From Cynocephalus volans (lineage: Eukaryota; Chordata; Mammalia; Dermoptera; Cynocephalidae), in assembly GCF_027409185.1 (NCBI RefSeq), contig NC_084464.1:42879095-42943094 (forward strand): 64,000 nucleotides of DNA. Direction: 5' to 3'. How positions within the stretch are numbered: the stretch's first letter is position 1; every line of letters begins with the position of its first letter. Shown here piece after piece: positions 31,701 through 42,987 of the stretch. The position numbers and the translations under genes were made by a program. Under the pieces are notes generated by a model. The model was not told the DNA's origin and made no database searches. It saw only the letters and a program-made list of their open reading frames with translations.

Positions 31701-34700
31701 GTAGTTTATTATCCACTCTGAAAAAGGATTTATTTTATTTGTTCTCAGTCTACGTTTTTTGTCTCTCCCCCAACCCTGCCTCTCTCCTCTCCCCCCCACC
31801 CCCAACTTCTGACTGGGCTTCTCAGGAATGCACAGCCTGCATGGGAGTGGGGGGGAGATAGGGAGGGGTGACTCACTCGCTCCTCTCCCATCAGCTATAT
31901 AAGGTCACAGGGGGCTGGAGAGGGGAGGGGCTGAGGAAGGGCACCAGCGACAGTCCATTCCTTGGGCTCCAGTGGTAAGGCTGGGATTTCTGTCCTGATG
32001 GCAGAGACAAGTCTGATGGAATTAGCCTGCAAACAGCAGTTATTTAGGGAAGGCCTGGGGTGGGTGAGCAGGGGCCTCCTGTCCCTGAGCCAGTGGTTGG
32101 GGCAGAGCTGGGACAGAGCACATCAGTCCCCGATGAGCAGGTTGCTGAGAGAGGGGAGAAGGCCTGATGGAAGGCAGAGGGAGAGGTGTCTGGGTGCAGG
32201 GAACTCGGTGCTGCCTCTTTCCCGCCCCCACCCAGTGCGGCTGCTTCCGTATTCTCTCACCACATCCTGAGCACAGTTCTGGCAGGCCCGCGGCCCAGCG
32301 CTCCCCACTTAGACACACCAGCCTTCCGCCCCCACCCCAGGCTTCCTGTTTGGGTGATCTGCTTCCGGCCCCCCTACTCCCTGACCTGGGTATGGCCACC
32401 ATCACAAGTCCTGCCCTGCACTCAGTTCCTGGCTCCCCTCTGTGGTCCCTGGCCTTTGGGCCCCAAAGCTTCATGCCTCCCTCTGCTCAGTTCTCCCCAG
32501 AGGTACAAGCCAACCTCAGTAGGAAGTGATTTTTGTGACCACCTCACCCTGGCAGAATTTCCTGACATCCCTCCTTTGCAACTGCCCAGCTCTGAGTGGA
32601 AGGGGCTGGTAGCAGTCAGAGGGCTCAGGGGGGATTCCCAAGTACCATGGCTCAGTTTGGGAGCTTAAGCTTCATGTGCAGATGTGTTGGGGGATCAAAT
32701 GACCCCCAAGCTTAACTCAGACCTTTGGTCCCTGGGGTTTCCCACTGACTCTAAGGACCAAAAAAACAAACCTGAGGATGTTAACACATGGCATAAGGAT
32801 GAAAGTGGGCTTCCCAGGGAGATGTATGAGGGACTTCTGAGTCTGAGACATCTGAATGTGGGCCCACTCTCTGTCTAGAGATGTTCAAGCTGGAAACTGA
32901 TTGGGTGTATAGGGAAGGAGTTGGGCCAGGGCCAGAGGGAGAAAGCCTGGCTGCTCCCACTTCCCTGCATGTTCTTGTTCAAGTCTAACCTCTGACCCTC
33001 TGCTGGCCTCAGCCCCCACCCCATCCCCAGCTCCCATCATACTACCTGGCCAGTCCCTGCTCTCAGCCCTGTGCCTCCAAACGCAATGCTCTCTTTTTCT
33101 CCCTCAAGTAGAGAGAGAGGTTGGGGTGGCAGAAAGAGAGGGGAAAACCGATTGCTAAGCCAGTTCTGGGGAGGGAGGGGAAACCCAGGGAGGAAGGACA
33201 GGGAGTGACAGGGGGCGTATTTTGGAAGAGAAGGCTTTTCTTGTCCCAAGAGAGAAGGGAGTACTGTCTGAAGCAGTGGCCCAGCTGGGGGTGTGCAACC
33301 CCGGGGTCACCCACTTCAAATGGCCTCTGTGTGCATCTCTCCCATGGGGCAGACTCGGGGTCCTTTGGCCAGCCCTGTTTCATCCCCCTCCGCACTCTAT
33401 CATAGGATGTCCCCATTCAGCTTTGGCCCCTCTTCCTTGGGGCTGAGAGACTTTCCTCCCCTCATTTTTCCCTGCCGTTTCTCTCTAGAATCCGAAAAGT
33501 CCCTAGGCTTCCTGCCCTGACATTCTCTCCCCTTGAAAAGCTGTTAAGTGCTTCCACCCTGGTGACCCTGGTAGATTCAAGGTTGTCGGCTTGGGCTCAC
33601 ATCTCCCACCAGATGGGCTGGTGTAGGTCACAGACTCAGAGGAAAGGAAGGAAAGAGATGGAGGGGGGCGGGGGATAAACTCAGAGCCTGAGGGAAAGGA
33701 GAATGAGCAGCCTGGCACACCCTGGAAGAGACACACCCAGAGACAGCATTTGATTGCTGGGCAGGATCTTTGGGGCTCAGAAATGAATGGAAAAGAAGGG
33801 CTGCAAGAAGGCAGAGTGAGTGTGCAGAGGGAGGAAGGGTAGTGGCAGGAATTAAAGAATAGAGGAAGACAAGAATAGAGCGTATAAAAAAGAAAGGAAG
33901 ACCGGAGTCCAGAGAGAATTGATGAGTAGCTTCTAAGAAGTCTGGCTTGGCTGCTCCCCTACCTGTTTGTGTTGCCTTTCGGGGGACCCCTTGACAAGGC
34001 AGCTGCGGCTGAGACGGAGGTAGCCCCCCAGAACCAAGATCTCCTCGGCAGTTGGGTACCGCTTCTTCCCAGCCCCAGGGACTGCAGCATCAGCTGTGGC
34101 TGGGGTGGCTGGGGTGGCCGGAGTGGCTGGGGTTGCAGGGGACACAGACCGCCGGGGGTTGACTGTGAAGGTGTGTCCGCTGCGGCGGGGGGCCCCCACC
34201 CCTGGCCCTGCCTTCACCCCGTAGAACAGACGGCTCATGAGGGGATCCCCAGGGGGCTGGGGGGCAGTCGGGGCTGGGGGTGGGGGAGACAGAGGGGCTG
34301 GTGGTGGGGGCCGGAGTTCCACTGCTTCCTCTTCCTGCTCTCTCGAGCCTCCAGTCCCAGTGTCCTCTGGGGGGAGGGGGGAGGGCACAAAGCAGCGGTT
34401 CTGCAGGGCTCTCAGAGGCCTGCCCTGAGCCCCCGCCTCCTCCTTCTCAGCCTCCTCTTCTCCAGCCTCTATACCAGGATGCCCCAGACACTTCTCAGAA
34501 TACTCTAGAGGTTCTGGTTTCTGAGTCTCTATGTCCCTGGATGTCCATTCTCGAGGCTTCCCAGAGTTCAGGGTCCATTTCCACCCTTCTGTCAGCCTCA
34601 AGCCTCTCTCACCATCCTCCACAGGGCTGGGCCTCTGTTCTGCTGCCTCCACTCCTCTGGAGCTGTTGTTTTGAGCCTCCCTTGTCGGGGTCTCTGACAA

Positions 34701-35282
34701 CCCTGTAATCTCTTCTGGGGCCATCCCTGGAATTGGCCTCTCTTCTTTTCTCCCACATTCCTCCAAGCAGTCTTTTCTTTCTTCTTCTGAGCTCAGTCTC
34801 CGCTCTGATGCCTCCAGTTGTACCAAAATCTGTTCCTGAGACTCACCAGAATGAGGCCTCCATTTATGAGCCTCTGTCACGCCCAACTTCTGGTTGCCAG
34901 ATTCCCCTGGACTCAGTTTACTTTCCACCACCTCTTTTCTCCTTGGGCTTTCTTCTCGAGGCTCTGCCAGTCTCAGACTCCACTCTGGAGTTTCTCCAGG
35001 GCTCAGCCTCCATTTCCGTGCCTCTGACAGCCGGGAGCTCCTGTCTCCCACCTCTCCTGGGCTTTGCCTCCAGTCCCGAGTCTCCAAAGGCCTGGGACTC
35101 GACTCTTGGGCTCCCCCAATCCCCAGCCTCCTCTCTCTGGTCTCCCTGGGACTTAGCCTATCTTCTCTTGACTCTCTTCCCCTGGGGCTCTGATCCTGCA
35201 TTTCCCCAGGGCTGGGTCGCTGCTCCCGGGCCTCAAGAGGCCCAGGCTTTCTTTCGGAGAGCAGTTCTTCACTCCTCTGTTG

Positions 35283-35317
<35 letters not shown>

Positions 35318-35600
35318 GCTCCTGCCGGATGAATCGGTTCTGGTGCACCGGCCCGATGGCCTCCAGAAGGACAGCAGACTCGTCTGGGTCTGGAGGTCCA
35401 GCCTCTGCAGTCCCAGGCCCAGGGCTAGGCTCCCCAGGGGACAGCCCAAGCTTGGCCCTGCGGCGCTCCAGGAGCCCCCGTTTCCAGGCTGGCATCTGGG
35501 ACAGGCGCTCCCGCTCTGCTTTCTCCCGGCCACGAACAGATGCCTCTTCCTGCCGGCGCCGGGCTAGCAGCTGTAGCTTCCAGTCTGGGATGGTAGCCAT
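28739..35600 (-). CDS. PPP1R18: Phostensin, protein phosphatase 1 regulatory subunit 18
   Basis: Phostensin targets PP1 to F-actin and caps actin pointed ends. Coding exons in gene order: 35600-33963 (546 codons), 29782-29572 and 28758-28739, together 622 aa (human 613). The start MATIPDWKLQLLARRRQEEA matches human; a more upstream in-frame Met-like codon is not supported. The large exon holds a 13-Gln run, about eight loose repeats around W-R-L-S-P-G-E, a Pro-rich stretch and a PAT repeat. The second exon begins LKISFSETALETTYQYPS, where KISF is the PP1-docking RVxF-type motif, followed by an acidic stretch. The last exon adds only DESCRR and TGA. The acceptor at 35628-35629 and a donor at about 36288 suggest a 5'UTR exon in the CpG block. 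Confidence 0.97.
28996..29135 (-). mobile_element. tRNA-derived SINE, variant subfamily, inside a MIR
   Basis: Minus-strand copy of the GGGAGCGCAGC variant. The target duplication GAGGTTAAATAATT (28982-28995 and after 29135) splits an older MIR-like sequence, which dates the SINE as younger. Confidence 0.9.
29160..29352 (-). repeat. MIR element
   Basis: Reversed MIR text: ATTAGCCTCATTTCATAAAT, GAGGTCACAGCACGAGATAA, GGAATTCAAACTCAGGCCCG. In PPP1R18 intron 2; the 28850-28990 sequence may belong to the same old element. Confidence 0.7.
29531..29548 (+). promoter_or_regulatory. Candidate CTCF site next to a PPP1R18 exon
   Basis: ACACCAGGGGGCGCCC closely matches the CTCF core CCASYAGRKGGCGC. It lies 24 bp from the splice donor of the 29572-29782 exon. 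Motif-only evidence. Confidence 0.5.
30831..30908 (+). repeat. 39 bp tandem duplication (2 copies)
   Basis: Units 30831-30869 and 30870-30908 begin GGGTGTGAGAAGAGAGAAGC and differ at one base. A recent local duplication in the PPP1R18 intron. Confidence 0.92.
30980..31350 (+). repeat. L2 fragment
   Basis: TGGCTCCCCATCTCACTTGC, CAGGGCTTTTGCACTGGCTG and TTCCCTCTGCCTGGAACACT are typical L2 text. Ancient. Confidence 0.75.
31869..31974 (+). promoter_or_regulatory. Candidate antisense promoter: AP-1 site, TATA box and first exon
   Basis: TGACTCA (AP-1) at 31869-31875 is followed 21 bp later by TATATAAG at 31896-31903, and by a consensus splice donor GTAAGG at 31975. The expected start near 31927 gives a short first exon antisense to PPP1R18. 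CTATATAAGG is also one base off an SRF CArG box, so the element could act as an intronic enhancer instead. Confidence 0.4.
34090..34140 (-). repeat. Pro-Ala-Thr coding repeat in phostensin
   Basis: GGTGGCTGGGGTGGCC-type 9 bp units encode five PAT copies (ATPATPATPATPAT) before the KKRYPTAEEILVLGG segment. Confidence 0.85.
35277..35315 (-). repeat. CAG/CAA repeat encoding 13 Gln in phostensin
   Basis: On the coding strand nine pure CAG codons are followed by CAA CAG CAA CAG. It lies after FIRQER and before SEELL. A pure CAG tract is prone to length change. Confidence 0.93.
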
Positions 35601-36119
35601 GGTCGCCTTGGGTGAGGGCAGGGAGCACTGGGGGCAGAGAACAGGAAGAAGCAGCTCAAGGGAGGCCCAGGGGTGAGACTGGTGTGGGGGGAGAGGAAAT
35701 GAAAGGGGAGAGATGGGACATGGGGAAGGGCAGAGGAGCTGAGGATGAGGACAGAGGGAGAAGAGGGAGGGCAGCCAAAGGGGGAAACTGAAAAGGTGAA
35801 GAGCCAAATTGGGGGTGCGGGTAATGTGAGAGGAAGAGTCGAGATTCAAGGCAAACAGGCAGGAACCAGATTTGGCAGTACAGGGTTAAAGGGTATTCAG
35901 GACAGTCCCCAGGATGTGAGAAGGAAAGAGAAGAGCAAAGAGAGAAGTCGGCGTGAGGGAGAAGAGAGAAAAGAAGGGCTGGGGGTGAGAGGCTGCCCCA
36001 CCAATACTCCAGGGGAGGTGAGAGTGGGAAGGAAGGTCAGGGGGCAGCGGGACCTCAGGGGATGTTGGAGAGGTGAGGAAGGGCGGAGAGTGAAGAAGTC
36101 TAGGGGAGAAGGGGAAATC

Positions 36120-37500
36120 GGGAAACAGAGGGGAAAGGGAGCGCCCCGGCAGCAGCCCGGCGCGTCTCAGCGCGGGCCCCAAAGGTCCCGGCTCCCCTTC
36201 CAGCTCTGCTCGGGCCACGCCTCTCCTGTCCTCCAACCCCCACACCTCCGCCCCGCACTCCGCCCCCAAGGCGGGTCAAGGGACTTACCCTCCCAGGGGA
36301 CTTTCGGGACCCGGTGTCTGGGCTGCCAGCGAGTTCCCAGAACCCTGGCGTCCACCCCCACCCAGTCCCGTCAGCACCGTTTGCCTCCTCCACCGGCTGC
36401 TCCCGGGACCCGGGCGTGCCGAGCACCGGCTCCACGCCTCTTCTCTCCAGCTCAATCACGCGAGTCCAGTGCCCTGGTCCCCGCTCTCATGGAACCCAGA
36501 CATAGCCGGCCATCCTGACCCCGCTCTGACCGCATGGATAGACAATCTCGGCACAAAACGGAGACAGCCCAAGGTCCGGGCCAGGGACGGGAGAAGGGAC
36601 GGGAGCGAGGAGACACCCTCCCTCCCCAAGTCTGAGCCCCTCAGTGAACTCACAAGCCGCGGGGCCCCCGGGGAAGGGGGTGCGGAGGAGCCAGGCGTCG
36701 GGAGAGAGGAGAGGAAGAGGAGGAGAGAGGGAGCGAGGGAGATCCGGAGACCGGAGGGAGGGGGGGAGAGAAGGAGGGAAAGAGGGAGCACGGGAGGAGG
36801 GACGGCGACAGAGACCAGGGAGCCGGGCGGGGGGCGACGATCGCTTTGTCTAAGGACAATGGGGAAAGGGAAGGGGTCGCGGGGCGGAGTCCGGGGAGGG
36901 GGCGTGGCCTCGCTCCCTCCCACTCCGCGTGGGACTCCGCCCCGGGACTCCCCTCTTCTCGCCGCAACCTCCGGCTCTCCGCTCTCTGTCCCAAGGGGCC
37001 CCTCCCCACCGCGTAGCCCTGGAGAACCCAGGTGTCGGTATAGACCCCCGCCCCCAGCTCGCAGACCCAGGGCGGCGGCCCGTGACTCAGGCCCCTCGAG
37101 GGACTTGGGGAGGAAGCGGCAGCTGCTCCGAGCCGGGCCCGCCCTTCCCACCGCTTGCTGCTCCTCCCCACGCTTTAGCCTTCCCTGGCCAGCCTTTGTT
37201 ACTGAGGGGTCGAGGGCCGCCGCCAGGCTGTAGGGGGCCTGTGGGGAGGGGGGCGGCAGGAGAGGCGCTTAGAAGCCAACGGCTTTGGAAGCTTGCTCCC
37301 CTACCGGAGCTGCTGCCCCCACTTATTAGCTTCACCCTGTCCCCCATGGGTCCCCTGGTCTGCAGCGGAGAAATTGGGAGATTTGGAGGGAGGGGGATTG
37401 GGCGGCTCCGGGAGGGTGGGGGCGGGTCAGCAGGGAGCTGCTGCAGCCTAGCGGTCGCCAGAGGGCGCGGTAGCTGCCCGAACTCCAGTTTGGCGCTCCC
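36120..37500 (-). promoter_or_regulatory. CpG-rich promoter block of PPP1R18
   Basis: Long GC-rich, CpG-rich, purine-biased block. A good minus-strand donor (GG/GTAAGTCC, exon end 36289) marks a likely 5'UTR exon that splices to the acceptor at 35628-35629, 27 bp before the start codon. The exact start site is unknown. Confidence 0.65.
37457..37470 (+). promoter_or_regulatory. Candidate CTCF site between NRM and PPP1R18
   Basis: GCCAGAGGGCGCGG is a good CTCF core match at the end of the PPP1R18 CpG block and about 120 bp from the NRM poly(A) signal. Motif-only evidence. Confidence 0.45.
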
Positions 37501-37586
37501 AGTCTGGCTCGCCTTCTTTCCCAAATTCAGCCCTGCAGCATGAAACTGATAGACTGCGTGCCATGTGTAGAAAAAACAGGCTGAAT

Positions 37587-37592
37587 TTTATT
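37587..37592 (-). terminator. Poly(A) signal of NRM
   Basis: AATAAA on the minus strand, about 620 bp past the nurim stop. Confidence 0.7.
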
Positions 37593-38213
37593 TTCCTGCA
37601 GTGCATGTTCCTCAGGAGGGCAGGGAACCCTAAGCTACCTAGTTACGAAGGAAAGAATCCTCTCAACTGAGTTCGGGGAATGGAGCCCAGGGGCGAGGCC
37701 TGAAGTGGTGGAGAGACTAGGGCAGGAAGTGGAGAGGCAAGGCGTGGGGTCAGGAGGGGGTGGTTACTACTCTCAAATTTGCAGAACCTGGTCCAGCTCC
37801 TTGGAGCGGAAGCGAGACGTGGAGAAGGGGATCCCTGAGGCGCAGAGACGAGTTAACTGTCAGGGGAGTGGTCAGGGCAGACCCTTTTCCTTGTGAAGAA
37901 GTTCTTGTGGGTGAGTGGAAGGGGGGAGGAGGGATGGATGAAGGGGAGTCATGCCTTAAAGTATGAGGGGACAGATGAGTTCCACACCCCCTCTTCCTCC
38001 TGGTGAGAAGTGGACCTTGGAGTCTAGTCACTGAAACTCATAATGTAGGGTATGGTGGTGGCCCCAAGGAAGGAGGTCTCAAGCAGTGAAAAGGACAGCC
38101 CCTTCAGACCATGGATTTGGATCTTTGGTCCGAGGCAACCAGGGCCTGGATATTAAGAGATTTAGAATTGGAGGGGGTGAGGAAGTACAGGGCTTGGAAC
38201 AAGAGTTAGCTCC

Positions 38214-40551
38214 TCATTCTGCCTCCCCATCCTGGGGCCGGGAGAGCAGGTGCAGTTTTCTTTGTAGCTGGGCCCGGAGGTAGCGGAGGTCTTGCTGGTC
38301 AAGCCCATGAGCCAGGCCCAGGTAGACAGTAAGGAGGAGAGCAAGGAGGAGGCGGTCAGTGCCCAGGGTGGGCACCACCCACAGCACCGTCAGCAGCTCC
38401 ACACACACTGGGTGGCGCAGGTGAGAGAAGAGACGCAGAGCCCGGGGAGACTTCAGGGCCAGAGGTTCACCTAGCCCCAGCACATGGTAGTACACCTAGG
38501 AGAGGGAGACTAGCTTAGAAATGGAGTCAAACCCTTTTCCCAATTTAGCCACCTCTTTCCTCTTCTTCCAGGCACCACCCTCCTAGAACTGAGGCCCAGG
38601 AACTCCACTTCTGACACTTGGGCCCTGACTCTGATCTCCAGTCAACATACCTTCCCTGGGCCAGGAAGCCCATGGTTGCTGGACTTGGAGGGAAGGCTGA
38701 AGGGAGACTTGTCTTATGAGAAAGAGGTGAGGGAGTAAGAAGCCAGGGGGAGGAAAGTAGAAGAGCTTGGGAGAAGGATGAGGGAAATCCTTGGAAGGAA
38801 AAGAGGAGTTCTAGAAAGGGTCAGAGATCTCAGTAGGGATCCGGGAGCCTCACCTGTTTGAGGCCCATGAGCTCAGCGTAGTCAAAGACGAGAAGGATGC
38901 TGAAGATGAGGAGCCAGGAAATGATGTGGAGCACAAAGCAGAGGAGTGGCACCCAGGTAGCCCATGGTTCAGCTCGAGCCTCCCACAACACAGGGCCTCT
39001 GGGTACAGGCTCCCAGTACCGCATCATTAGCTGGGGAAGGATGGGGGACTGGGTATCCCAGCAGCCTACCCTGCCCACCCTTGAGAGACCCAGACCCAGA
39101 GGCTGTCCCCACCCCAGGGTAGCCTGCAGCTCACCCCCACCTTTCTCACAAACATCACCGACAAATATTCATCATGTGGAGGGTGTTGTGTGGGGTCCCA
39201 AGGATGTAACAGTGACCTGTCTCTACCCTGAGGACTTACAGATGGGGTGTGTGTGTATCCTGACAGGTATATAAAGTAGCCTCTGCCAAGTACCTAATGA
39301 GAAGACAGATAACCACAGTAGTAACTGGAAAGCCTTGTCTTGAAACCTAGGGAAGTGGTTTTGAAAAAGGGGTAAGAATAAAGAGGAGTTAAGGAGGGGA
39401 TCTCAAGCAGGACAATGTGAACAAAGTTGCAAAGGTGAGAATGCACATATTGTGCTTGGGGAATGAAGAGGACACCGTTCTTGATAACAACTAGGATATG
39501 TGTTGTGGAGGAATGGAAGCTGAGATTAAAGTCCTGAAAACTGTCAGTTCTTCTAAACCCACATTTTGCACTTCCAATCCAGGGCTTCCCTTCCACAGAC
39601 TCTGTCTCTTTTGGGGACTCAGCTGCCAGGGCCTCATACCTGCAAGGCCAGGGCAGTGCATGCCACATACAGTGACCTCTGAAGGACCCCAAAGTACCAG
39701 GATGTCCATGTCTTCACTGTCTCAGTTGCCATGAGGCTGTGCTGCCCAACAAATAGTAGCAGGAGCCCCAGATCCCAAGCCAGGGGGGCAAGGATGCTGC
39801 GGTCCTGCAGGGCAGCCAGCCATCCCTGACGGGCATCTGGGGGAGTTGAGGGAGAAAGGGACAAAAGATCAAGAAGGTAGCGGGAATATTTCCCCCCATC
39901 CTCATCTCTCCTTGGGGACCCAGGTCATGTCCCTTAATGCTTCCCAGAGCCTTGATGCTTCCTTTCTAGCCTTGCCCAACACACTTTTCCATTCCTTGTT
40001 TCTTCCTTTTTCCCTAGGCCTCTTTCAGACCTGGGGAAGAGGATTCGTGTAAAAATGCATGTTGGAGAGTCACGAAAAGTATGGCTGGAGAGGCCACGGC
40101 TGGATTGTCCCTCTTATTTCGGTTCTCCAAATGCTCCATTTTCCTCTCCACAGTCCTTTCTGCAAAACACTTTCTTTGAATATTTGGTTTATCACTCTTT
40201 CTAGTCCTCACTTTCCCGCCTCTCTAAAACTCTAATCTCTGAGTTCCTAATTTAGCCCTCTGTCTGGTCCCCCGCCCCAGCAATTTCTTGGCGCTTTCAC
40301 AGTTCGAGTTACCTCTCCCGGACTTCCCCTGTCATTTGTCTCTAAGCCCCGCCTTCGCGCCCTCTCCTTCGGCCCCACCTTCCTTTCTCGGAGCTCATCC
40401 TCAATCCCTCCCGCTCACCCGGACCACCGGACTCCGGGATCCCTCCAAGAAGTGGCCGAAGGGAGGTAAAGCGCACGAACTCCACTCCGGTGCCAAAGGC
40501 CAGGATGAAAGAGGCGAGGGCCGCAGGAACCAGGAGAAGTGCAGGGGCCAT
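38214..40551 (-). CDS. NRM: Nurim, multi-pass inner nuclear membrane protein
   Basis: Nurim is an integral protein of the inner nuclear membrane with several transmembrane helices, related in fold to isoprenylcysteine carboxyl methyltransferases. Four coding exons in gene order: 40551-40419, 39836-39640, 39030-38854 and 38495-38214, giving exactly 262 aa, as in human. The start is [20 protein letters not shown], itself a first membrane segment. Further hydrophobic segments are [35 protein letters not shown] and [13 protein letters not shown]. The C-terminus ends SRPQDGEAE with TGA at 38216-38214. The conserved HPVCVELL region is present. All frames are open and splice sites are canonical. Catalytic activity has not been shown for nurim. 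Confidence 0.97.
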
Positions 40552-40860
40552 GGCGAGAAACAGAGGGGTGGGGAAAGGGGCGGGTTTGGGATTCCCGCGG
40601 GCGCAGGCCCCGCCCTCGGCCCCGCCTCCCACTTGGGATCCTGCCCAGGAGGGCGGGGCTCCTGCGTGCTGTCTCCCGGCTTCCGGTCCGGCCCGCTCCT
40701 CTCTCCCCAGCCCAGCTGCAGGCCGCGTGCGGGGATTTCTTTCCGGAGCCTGCAATCTTCGCGTCACAGAAGAGAGTGTTATAATCCCGAGAGAGAGAAG
40801 TGTTAAAGGCAGCTGCTCTGCGGCCGCTCACGTGGGTTGAAGCCTTGCTCGGCTAGTTTT
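40400..40860 (-). promoter_or_regulatory. CpG-rich promoter of NRM
   Basis: CpG-dense, GC-box-bearing block (GGGCGGGG types at 40578 and 40650) over and upstream of the NRM start codon; it ends near 40850 where AT-rich sequence begins. Confidence 0.7.
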
Positions 40861-41969
40861 CCCATCTAATATGAAGACAATTCCTCTCTTGCAGGGTACT
40901 TGTGGAAACAGAACATTATGAGCTCCCCTTTTCTTTAACTTAACCGTGGCTAGAAAATAAGCGGAGTCAGAGATTAGAAAACCTCACTTTATTAATCAAC
41001 GGTGAGAGCCAATTGACCCAGGCTGAGAACCCAAAGCTCTGAATCACCTGTTACATCTTGTCAGATTTTTAAAAAAATGACTTTACCTCAAAAAATAAAT
41101 AATGCTTACTCTGTAACTCAGAAGGTTGAGTTGTTGCCTCTCCACATGCTAAGAATAGCAAAGAACTTGGTAACACTGAAAGTTTTTTTCTAGTAGTTCC
41201 AAAGATTGTTGATTTGTAACCATGAGAATAAAAGTATGTTGAAATATTTGTGGTAGAAAACTGTTTATTACAGTTGTAAACTTTGCAGTAATTTTATCCA
41301 AGCTTGTAACAATTAACTATTCATGACTTTACTCTGCAACCTCATTATTTTGACTTACTAGTCAGAAGCCACTAGATCTTTTGTCTTAACCTATTCCCTA
41401 CAGACCTGCTTGTAATTGCCTACAGACCCACATTAATACCCAAAAAGCAAAGTAAAAATAAACTTCTATCAAAGTTAAAGATCATGCAGCTAAGAACCTA
41501 GTCAAAGTAACTATGTACATAGTAGGCACCTTAGATATCATTAAACTAATTCCCTCTACTTACAGATAGAAATATAGGCTTAGAGAGATAAAGAATACTG
41601 CCCAAAATGAGAATTAAAGGAAGGTGCTGGTCCTGTGGACTAGGATGAGAAAATTGCCAAGCAGCATCCCACAGGCTCTACATTCCTTCTCCTCCCTCTC
41701 CTAGGCTCAGTACTCCTACCCTCCTCTGAATCTCACTATTGTATACTGTACCAGACATCTTACATTTTCCCTCTAGATTCACTCTCCACCCTGCTTTCTG
41801 CTTAAGAAAGTTGTTCTGAACGCGGTCTACATCAAAGGTCACAGTGTTTATTGAAGCCCTCTGCATAACTGCTGTCATCTTTTTGAGTTTACTGTGTACT
41901 GAACTATTCTTTGGGATTTCCCTACACTGCCTACTTTGTAATTATCACTTTATTAAACTGTCCCCCAAA

Positions 41970-42830
41970 TTATCCTAGTTTGACTGAGACATCTGTTTCA
42001 TCTATACAACCATCACCTCTATCTAGTTCCAAAATATTTTCATCACACCCAAATAAAACCCTGTACCCACTAAGCAGTTACTCCCCATTTTCTCCTCCCC
42101 ACAGCCTCTGGCAACCACCAATCTGCTCTTGGTCTCTTCGGAGCTACCTATTTTGTATATTTAATATAAATGGAATCATACAATATGTAGCCTTTTGTAT
42201 CTGGCTTCCTTCACTTAGCAAATGTTTTTTTTCTTTCTTTCTTTCTTTGCTTTTTTTAAAGATGACCAGTAAGGGGATCTTAACCCTTGACTTGGTATTG
42301 TCAGCATCACGCACCCCCAAGTGAGCCAACCAGCCATCCCTATATAGGGATCTGAACCCGTGGCCTTGGTGTTATCAGCACCACACTGTCCCAAGTGAGC
42401 CACAGGCTGGCCCTGCAAAATGTTTTTGAAGTTCATCTTCAAAACGTTGTAGCAGGTAGCAGGTATCAGTACATCATCCCTTTTTATGGTTGAACAATAT
42501 TCCATTGCACAGATATATCACAATTGTTTCTCCATTCATCCACTGATGAACATTTCTGTTGTTTCCATCTTTTGGCTTTTGTGAAAAGTGCTGATATGAA
42601 AATTCATGTACAAGTATTTGAACACCTGTTTTCAATTCTTTTGGGTATACACCTAGGAGCAGAATTGCTGGTCATATGGTAACTCTATGTTTAATTTTTT
42701 GAGGAATCATCAAACTGTTTACTGCAGAGGCTAAACCATTTTTACATTTCTACCAGCAATGTATAAGGGTTCCAATTTCTCCACATCCTTGTAATCAACC
42801 AACTTTTAAAATTTTAATTTAACAAATGTG
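41970..42830 (-). repeat. Old L1 fragment, interrupted by a SINE
   Basis: Reversed L1 text on both sides of the SINE at 42231-42414: CTTCCTTCACTTAGCAAATG before it, then TTTTTATGGTTGAACAATAT and ATCCACTGATGAACATTTCT. The SINE therefore postdates the L1. Confidence 0.7.
42231..42414 (-). mobile_element. Dimeric tRNA-Ile-derived SINE in L1
   Basis: Complete dimer with a (TTTC)n-modified tail on its 3' side (42231-42256). Flanks GCAAATG / GCAAAATG look like the target duplication. Confidence 0.88.
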
Positions 42831-42981
42831 ACATAATTTTCCCTAAATAGAAGATAATGATAAATTAAATACAAGTCCACATAGCTATTTTTTTTAACAG
42901 TTTATGTCTCGTGACCCAGACCAAAAAGAAAAACAAAAAAAAACAAAAAACTACACTACACCATAAGGCACAGAGTGAATA

Positions 42982-42987
42982 TTTATT
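42982..42987 (-). terminator. Candidate poly(A) signal of MDC1
   Basis: AATAAA on the minus strand 745 bp past the stop codon. A nearer hexamer lies at 43692-43697, so two 3'UTR lengths are possible. Confidence 0.55.

Larger units (their letters stand above)
29783..33962 (-). other. PPP1R18 intron 1 (about 4.2 kb)
   Basis: Contains a 39 bp tandem duplication (30831-30908), an L2 fragment (about 30980-31350) and a TATA/AP-1 promoter-like block on the plus strand (31869-31974). Many antisense open frames here have no family resemblance. No SINE is present, which is unusual next to the neighbouring introns. Confidence 0.6.
40860..42980. other. Intergenic spacer between NRM and MDC1
   Basis: AT-rich sequence, with an old MIR-like piece near 41500-41640 and a reversed L1 fragment split by a SINE. 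I see no gene. Confidence 0.6.

Noticed and set aside
34733-35332. Long open frames on the plus strand opposite PPP1R18 (also 33969-34508)
   Set aside because: They mirror the GC-biased, repetitive phostensin exon on the other strand and resemble no family.
35601-35849. Upstream in-frame extension of phostensin
   Set aside because: A splice acceptor at 35628-35629 interrupts it and the human start at 35600 is well matched.
36469-37233. A 254-codon open frame on the plus strand in the PPP1R18 CpG block
   Set aside because: Low-complexity Arg/Gly/Glu/Pro composition typical of GC-rich promoters; no family resemblance and no splice context.
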